From Dromaius novaehollandiae (lineage: Eukaryota; Chordata; Aves; Casuariiformes; Dromaiidae), in contig NC_088112.1 in assembly GCF_036370855.1 (NCBI RefSeq), positions 21,382,469 to 21,446,468 on the forward strand: a stretch of 64,000 nucleotides of DNA, in the 5' to 3' direction. The notes under the pieces are model-generated. The model ran no database searches. It saw only the letters and a program-made list of their open reading frames with translations, and was not told the DNA's origin. Positions 57,609-64,000 of the stretch are shown here, in pieces. The translations under genes were made by a program, and so were the position numbers. How positions within the stretch are numbered: the first letter of the stretch is position 1; each line of letters begins with the position of its first letter.

Positions 57609-57680
57609 GTGGATTTTTGTCCGAATGCCTTTGAATGCTGTTTCGCCTTCTGGTCCCAGCCTCTTCCGCTTCTCTTGCAG

Positions 57681-57784
57681 TGGAACCTGGTATGTGAGGA
57701 CGACTGGAAAGTGCCGCTCACCACCTCCCTGTTCTTCGTGGGGGTGCTCATCGGCTCCTTCGTATCAGGGCAGCTCTCCGACAG
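57681..57784 (+). CDS. SLC22A4: SLC22A4-like exon 2: end of extracellular loop and TM2
   Basis: The exon is 104 nt, the same length as exon 2 of mammalian OCTN genes. It follows the acceptor TTCTCTTGCAG and ends two bases into Arg166 before GTAAAG. It encodes residues 132-165: [19 protein letters not shown] then [16 protein letters not shown]. Cys136 is the fourth conserved loop cysteine. TM2 covers about 142-162. GQLSDR starts the major-facilitator signature between TM2 and TM3, which exon 3 continues as FGRK. The phases join without gaps to exons 1 and 3. Confidence 0.95.
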
Positions 57785-59377
57785 GTAAAGCTGCTGCTTC
57801 TGGGCTTGCTTCTAAGGAGACCAGAGTTAAGCCTCTCTGCTACCCCCTCACTGACGTGTATGCACAGAAAAAGGTCAGAGCTGGCTGGTTTTTTAAGAAG
57901 CATAAGGGAGTTAAATGTCCAGTTCTTCTTGCTTTCAGTCAAAATTAGGTAACTGGCTTTTCTTTGAAAATCCCAACCCAATTCCACCACACGCTTAGAA
58001 GTACGGCCACTCACGCACATCAGAACGAAAGGAACGGGTCTCTGCGATGGACGTATGCATCTGCTTTGCAGTTTGATGTGGTTGCGTTCACAACAAAGTT
58101 TGGTTCTTTACCCATCCTTTCTAATGAAGATGTTATTCTTCCTAACACGTTAATTAAAAATTCATTCTAGGAGCTGCAAGACAGGAAAAAACCTTTTCCC
58201 TTAAGTGGAAGGAAGCGCTGCATAGAAAAGATGGTTTGATGGAGATCAGCTACGCATACCCAGTAATAAGAAAAAAGATGACCTGTAAAAGGATAGCAAT
58301 AAAGTGATACTGACAGATGTAAAATATCAAGAAAATATTACAGACATTTGGCGATTAGCTCAGCGGTGTTTAAGCTCTGGCCTTGCGAGTGCCCAATGCA
58401 GCACATACGTTCCTCCTCTGAGTCTCCGCTTCCCTATTAGCCCCTTCTGCCATGTAGTTGCAGCAGGGTCCCAAATACAGCCTGGGTTGCTCCCTTTGAG
58501 CAAGGGCCTCCGAAGAGTTACGTAAGAATCAGCTTCTTGAGATGTTCAGCTTGGGGTTTGGAAACCTGATGTGAGCTTTAATCTTAAAGCCTCAAGTATT
58601 AAATTGCATGTGATCTGAATTTAATCTGATGCCTCCTGACCCCGGTGCAGCAGTCAGGCAGCGTTACTGTCTGAAAGGGAGACGAGATAATCACTAAATC
58701 TCTCTGGTGCCATTTCCCTACCGGGAACATCTGAGGAAATGCCTGGCACACGCATGCTTTAGCTGTCGGGTAGCTTCACTCACCCTGCTGCTGCCAGGCC
58801 ACTAATGTGACCCTTTAGTACTAGCTAGGAGCTGAATTTTTTTGGAAGCGTCCTGGCAGTAAAGGGTCTGTTCGAAGCCCATAACTGAACGATTTCCCCA
58901 ATGCTGCTGCAGGCACCTAGGTAACTCCAATACAGACAAGTGGAGGAGGATACATTTATGGTGACTCACAGGAGAAAGAGTGAAACCAGTTGAAAAAGCT
59001 GTTTAACTCTTTAAAAAATGTACTTTTATCATAATGTATACATGCTGGCATCTATACAGTCCCATCATTTCCTATCTTTTGGCTGTGTGGCTTGCAGGCT
59101 TGCTGTTTCTCTCACTTACATGCATTTATCTAGTCTCCTGGTCCCTGTCTAGTAGTTCCCCGAAGTTTCTGCTTTTAATTTCTTAGCTTGGTTTATTTCC
59201 TGGGTGCCGGAAATTTTGCTTTTTTTTAATACTTATGAAAATGATGTGCCGCCAAACTCAAAGTTGTGCTAAGCTGTGAAGCTTAGGACTGGATATTTGT
59301 GCACCATCTCTCTTCTGTCGCCCAGCTCCACACATGAATGATCTCTTAATAATATTCTCCCTTATCTTTTGCGAAAG
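57785..59377 (+). other. SLC22A4: SLC22A4 intron 2 (about 1.6 kb)
   Basis: The intron runs between GTAAAG and the acceptor CTTATCTTTTGCGAAAG. A possible MIR-like piece lies at about 58,690-58,760 (CTAAATCTCTCTGGTGCCAT then TTCCC). Nothing else is recognised. Confidence 0.8.
58690..58760 (-). repeat. Possible MIR-like fragment (minus strand)
   Basis: The + strand CTAAATCTCTCTGGTGCCAT followed by TTCCCTACCGGG resembles antisense MIR (AACCTCTCTGTGCCTCAGTTTCCCCATCTG). Only this one block matches, so the call is weak. Confidence 0.35.
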
Positions 59378-59532
59378 GTTTGGCAGGAAGAGTGTCCTTT
59401 TCTCCACTATGGCTGTGCAGACCGGCTTCAGCTTCCTGCAGATCTTCTCTACCAGCTGGGAGATGTTCACAGTGCTGTTCCTCATAGTGGGGATGGGACA
59501 GATCTCGAACTACGTGGTGGCCTTCATACTGG
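59378..59532 (+). CDS. SLC22A4: SLC22A4-like exon 3: MFS signature, TM3 and TM4
   Basis: The exon is 155 nt, the length of exon 3 in mammalian OCTN genes. It completes Arg166, encodes residues 167-217, and ends with the first base of Gly218 before [14 protein letters not shown] completes the loop signature GQLSDRFGRK, including Arg169, a residue mutated in human carnitine-transporter deficiency of the OCTN2 paralogue. TM3 and TM4 follow: [14 protein letters not shown] and [19 protein letters not shown]. Gly218 begins the GTEILGKS nucleotide-binding-like motif, whose remainder must be in exon 4, outside this window. By recollection this exon differs from human OCTN1 at about 4 of 51 residues and from OCTN2 at about 12, which supports SLC22A4. 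Confidence 0.95.
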
Positions 59533-62126
59533 GTATGCATATGTCTACATTACATTAAATGTTTGCTTGATGTAGTGGGTTTTTTTTCCTTTTCTTCTGA
59601 ACCTGCATCATTTAGTAAGAGACGCTAGTAAATCATCACTAGTACAATTCCTAATTTAGGCCAGCAATATGTTTTTTTCTTGGATACTTTAAAGAATCTC
59701 TCTGAATAGGTATAGCCTATGCATTTTATAGGTTTAGAGAAAAAGATGAGTGCAGGAAACATCTAAATAAACATTTATTTCCCTTCTCTTTAGAGAACTA
59801 TTGAAAAAGCTTAAGGGAATGTTCAAGGTTTTTTATCTGAAGAGACAGGTCTGAGATAAAAAAGGCGTTTCAGGTTCCTCCTTGCTGCACCACCCCTTGG
59901 CAGAGGGTTTTCTAAATGCTTAATGTCAGGCAGCAAACATTTTGAACCAAATTTTCTGCTGTAAATTCCCTGATTTAAATGAAGGATGAACCTTACTGAA
60001 TTTCCATTAAATACCTTATTTCAGTAATTAACGTGTTACAAACTGAAACTTTCAACAATGTAAAACAATAGTAAATGAAATAATGAAAAATTGTAAAACA
60101 ATGATAAAACCTTATTAAATGGCTTTCCAAGGGGTTAAGTTACTGAATACGGAAAGATAAAAACCTGTTCTTAGCTGCAATTTCACATGCAGTGGGCTAG
60201 GTTAATCCTGGATTTTAATGTCACGGAAGTCATCAGCATAGTCTGCAGCAGGGCCAAATTCATTTAGACTTTCAGGAAATAATATTTGGGGGGGGGTCCC
60301 CATGTGCTCATTTTAGAAAGCTTAAACTTTAAAACTGAATGCACAAAAGATAGCTCTGAGAATTTGCGTCTTAGTATACTTGTAATAATAGGTTAACAAC
60401 ATTGGAATGACATTAAGGTGAATAATCTTGCTCAGTTACATTTTTGTGAATTATTTTATTGTTTGACTTTGGATAGGAGGGGTATATTTTGCTCTAATTT
60501 TCTTTTCATTGCAATAACTGGATTCTTGAGCGAGGTCATTCTAAGCACGTGTTGCATTCATCACCGATATCAGTGTAAGGAAATGTTAACTAGTTAAAAT
60601 GTTCAGTGTACTTTGGTTTATTGTCATCTTTGCCATGAAGGAGAAAGTATATAATTGTATTGTTGGCATTTTGCCTGTCATGTTTTATTTTTCAAGAGGA
60701 CATGTTTCTGAAAATAAGTGTATATCCCCTAAAAATGGTTTGGAACTGAAAAGGAAAATAGAATACAGAATAAACTAGGGTATTTACACAGATTGTATCT
60801 TCTCTATATTATATTTAGCAAAAAGTTTGATTTGTGGATGAGAATGATAGTCCTTCCTATAAATAATCCACATATGCTCAGACAGGCTAACATTTTTCTT
60901 TCAATACATGGTTAAGGAATCCATGACTAAACTCGCACTCGGAGTTTAAATCCGTATCCCCATACAGGAGAACAGCACTTTCATCTGGCTTCTGCATTTG
61001 ATGCAGCAGCTGATATCATTTTGTAGAATATGGAGATACAAGAAAAATGTATTGATAATTTTAATTACAATTCTAAATTTAATTTATGTAAGAATCCAAA
61101 GGTCTATTTTCAAGACACTTGCGATTTATGCTGTCTTTCCAAACGAGCATTAAAGAGCATGGCTGGCCTCCCTTTTTATTTTGCTGTTATGCTTAAATGA
61201 GGGTTAACGTGGAGCCACAGGCTCGCGGTCCACTTGGGACAGGACAGGCTGAAAGATGCTTCGGATGTGGCGCCAATTCCCTGGCCGTAGGACGTGGTTC
61301 CTGGCTCATACACGCTGTGTCTGTGCGGCAGCAGGGGTCAAATGTCTGTTCGTGTAAGATAGGGCCGTTTCTCCTCAAGAAACGTTATTTTTGTTTAATT
61401 ATGTGGGTGCTGTTTGCTGACACCTTATCTGTTGTATTGTCCCTTCTGGCCTCCTGCAGGCTTGTTCCACAGATGGTAATTCTCTCAGTGAACAGAGAGG
61501 TGGGTGACTTTGGTGCTTGATGTTTTTGATGGTTTTTTTCCCCTCCGTGAGCCTTGGGGCTATTACTACGGATAGGATCAATCAAGGTCATTTGTAAGAT
61601 AGCGTTCTAGTTTAAGTTAGTCATCAGCCATCTGTCATCAAGGAGGAGAGAGAGGCACTGCTGGAGGATGATTCTTCCCACCCAAAAACGTGTAGCTATG
61701 AGCCTCTGGCATGCTCTGGCTAGCACCTGGCTCTGCACACCTTCGCCGGGCTCTGAGCTGCGCCTGGGCAAGGCACCCTCCAGCGAGCAGCGCGTGACAG
61801 ATGCTGAATATGAAAATACACCCATGGAAAGAAAAATAACGTGCTTTCCCATGCGTAACTGGGACACTGCTACAGCTTACTCATCCAAACGAGCTGTTTG
61901 CATGTTTTGCAACATTGCCGTCCACATTCGTGAGCGTGGTTTCCTTCCCAAGCTGCCTGGGAGCATCTCTAGCGATGTTTTTCAGCTGCTTCCTTTGAAA
62001 GTTCCCTCTGCACGTTTTTCCTTGCCTTCAGGCCTCGGTTGTTTTCTGTGCTCAAAACTTTTATGTCCAAGTTCTGAGATTGTGAAACAACAGTTATATT
62101 TGTGAAGGCATGTTGATATTGTCCCA

Positions 62127-62166
62127 GAATTGTTATTCAGGGGAATTCAGGAATTGTTATTCAGGG
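62127..62166. repeat. 24-bp tandem duplication (1.7 copies)
   Basis: GAATTGTTATTCAGGG occurs at 62127-62142 and again at 62151-62166, with GAATTCAG between. Confidence 0.9.
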
Positions 62167-63679
62167 TCAGGGGAATGAGGGAAGAGGAGAAGAAGGACAG
62201 AGGGTAGAGAACTGTAATTGAAAGATGCATATGAGATATAATCTCATGTTGGCTTTGAATTGCCACAAATCCTGCATTTGAGCATCATGCCTGATATGTA
62301 TAAATCAGTGTTTCAAGTATCATACCTCTCCTAAGAGCCCCCCTCCACAAAAGGAACCAGCAGAAGATGACAGTTTAATTTATTGCCCCCTGCACTGTCT
62401 GTCCCAAAGAGCTCTTATTTTCAGTTTTCTTATTGTGAATTTGTTCAGTTACTCAGAGTCTTTAAACCAGAACTGCATGTAGCTATTAAATAGAATATTT
62501 TTGGCCTTGGGCATTTTTTTTTCATTTTCTATGCAACAGTAAATGTTGGGGGTTTTAACATATTACATAACTAAAACATACTCTCCAGACTTCCCGAGGC
62601 CCTCCTGTTTGTTCAGTGTAATTTGCTTTTTAACTGAATCCAGGTCAAATTATATGAGTTACGGCACTTGTAGTGCTCTTAATGGATAGGAAGTTTCCGT
62701 AGACCTTTGGCTGAGCTCGCAAGGAGAAATGAGGTAGAGCTGGGGGTGTGCTTGGATTTCCTTAGGCAGAGGCTGGGCTTTTTATTGGAAAAGAAATTAG
62801 GTGCTTTTGAAGGCTTACAATGTTCTCGGCTTGTGAGCACTGGATATTACCTTGGCACTGGGCTGCGTGTGATGCAGTTGTAGTCTGCTTTCATTTAGAG
62901 ATGCCTGGTTACTTGAACAGAAGCCTTATTAGAAGATGGTATCTTCACTTTTTACGTCCGTTGTTCAACCTGTGATCTGCTGCACGGGGGAACAGATGGT
63001 TGCCTGGTTGAGCAGGTTGCGAAGGCTCCGCAAAGTCTGCCAGCCCTTAGCCTGTGCCTGTGCTTATCTATCCTGGATAATGTCGAATCAAAGCAAACAC
63101 GAGTCACTCCTTCATCCAAACTTCATGGATACCTTTTCTTCCCTCAGCAGCTCGGTGGCTGGTTTGGGGAAGGAGGGTTATCACCAGTGCTCTTAGCGTG
63201 TTGCTGTGGTGCAGCAGGGCAGTGCAAGGCTTCTGTGCCTCCCCGCAGGAGCATTCATAAGACAGGAGCAGATTTGCCAGGCAGGAAAAAGGACCGGGAA
63301 AGAGTGAATCTACCATGCCGGGAACCAGGGCAGTGTCCCAGAACATGCTGCAAGGTACAAGGGTCATCAAAGTGAGCAGCAAAGAGGGTGGGACTGCAGG
63401 GCTCCCGACAGCCGGCAGCGGGAGAAGCCCGTGGAGAAAGGAGTGCTCCCTCGGACAACCCGCGGATGCAGCACGGGGGCTGTTTGGGATATCACGTGCC
63501 CTGGAGCTGCTCTGGTTTATGCTAGGGCTGTGCTGGGACCAGGGCGAAAGCAGGCAAGTGGCAAATTCATCCTTGTTCTCCTGGTTCCTGAACCAAGACA
63601 GCCGCCTGGCCGAGGAGTTAGGGTCTGTGTGAACTGTACTCGCGCGGAGGGTAGCGACAGACCTTGCTGGTAGAAAATC

Positions 63680-63790
63680 CGGGTACGTCGAAAATCAGGA
63701 AGGACCTATAAGGGGCTCAAGTTCGTAGAGCAGCACTGAGCAACACAACAGCAGAGCCCTGCCACTTTGGGCAAGGACACAGCGTTCAGG
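63680..63790 (-). repeat. Possible decayed CR1 3' end (minus strand)
   Basis: ATCAGGAAGGACCTATAAGG and, 60 nt on, CCCTGCCACTTTGGGCAAGG followed by ACAC resemble the antisense CR1 end (GGAAGGGACCTATAAAG, then CCTGCCATGGGCAGGGACAC). The spacing is longer than in the consensus, so the call is weak. Confidence 0.35.
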
Positions 63791-64000
63791 TCACCGTGTG
63801 CTACGTTGTCGGTAGAATCGAGTGATGTGAAGTGGTCGAAGCAAACCCTCGTGGGTGAGGGGAGGCAGGAACACGCAAGCGGGCTGGTACTGCAGCTCAG
63901 CCGGTCTGTTAAGCTGCAGGGAATCTCAGATACGTCTAATACAAGCTACTTGTACCTGTTCACAGATTTATTCTTTCAAATTAGATGCAGTTTGTCAGGG

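Larger units (their letters stand above)
49696..57680 (+). other. SLC22A4: SLC22A4 intron 1 (about 8.0 kb)
   Basis: The first 0.8 kb continues the CpG island and has extreme G/C homopolymers: G 49757-49768, C 49832-49848 and G 49903-49918. Further on are RUNX-type motifs (52102-52109 and 54378-54389), two CR1 fossils (about 53,605-53,745 and 55,375-55,665), a GC-rich patch at about 55,740-55,960, and a perfect hairpin just ahead of exon 2 (57580-57608). I found no additional coding exon. Confidence 0.75.
59533..64000 (+). other. SLC22A4: SLC22A4 intron 3, 5' part (gene continues beyond window)
   Basis: No exon 4 (expected to encode TEILGKS and onward) is visible to the end of the window. The segment is AT-rich to about 61,150 and mixed afterwards. 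It holds a G-run at 60288-60296, a 24-bp tandem duplication at 62127-62166, and a weak CR1-like tail near 63,680-63,790. Confidence 0.8.

Noticed and set aside
49303..59532. Assignment to SLC22A5 (OCTN2) instead of SLC22A4
   Set aside because: Exon 1 does not separate the paralogues strongly, but exon 3 ([14 protein letters not shown] and WEMFTVLF) and NGFNGMS in exon 1 fit OCTN1 better. The position next to PDLIM4 also fits. Not fully excluded because avian naming varies.

Overview
This window looks like sauropsid, most likely bird, nuclear DNA. It holds vertebrate multi-exon genes with GT-AG introns, GC-rich CpG-island blocks around a first exon, few repeats, and decayed CR1 and MIR-like elements. 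I cannot name the species. Everything I can support as protein-coding lies on the + strand and belongs to two genes, in the order and orientation known from the mammalian P4HA2-PDLIM4-SLC22A4-SLC22A5 block.

The left two thirds (1 to about 40,310) is the 3' part of PDLIM4 (RIL). Five coding exons are readable: 9463-9547, 29487-29665, 32346-32503, 37847-37967 and 39125-39329. All junction phases agree and they encode 248 residues ending at a stop. The two exons expected to carry the PDZ domain were not found and probably lie upstream of base 1. A 3' UTR of about 1 kb with a poly(A) signal follows.

From about 40,310 to 49,300 is intergenic DNA. It includes a MIR-like fossil, an orphan CpG-rich block (44,490-45,190), G-rich short tandem repeats (46,617-46,980) and the GC-rich promoter region of the next gene.

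The right end (49,303-64,000) is the 5' part of an SLC22A4-like (OCTN1) transporter gene. Exons 1 to 3 are present (49303-49695, 57681-57784, 59378-59532), giving residues 1 to 217 plus part of 218. The gene continues beyond the window.

The two genes are neighbours rather than a functional pair: PDLIM4 is an actin-cytoskeleton adaptor and SLC22A4 a plasma-membrane solute carrier. I found no tRNA or other RNA gene, no CRISPR array, no bacterial-type feature and no clearly new gene system. The observations most worth testing are a possible in-frame 36-nt cassette exon in PDLIM4 intron 3, a RUNX/ETS composite motif in SLC22A4 intron 1, an LIM-less splice form implied by exon phases, a ZM-like motif in PDLIM4, and unusual G/C homopolymers beside SLC22A4 exon 1.
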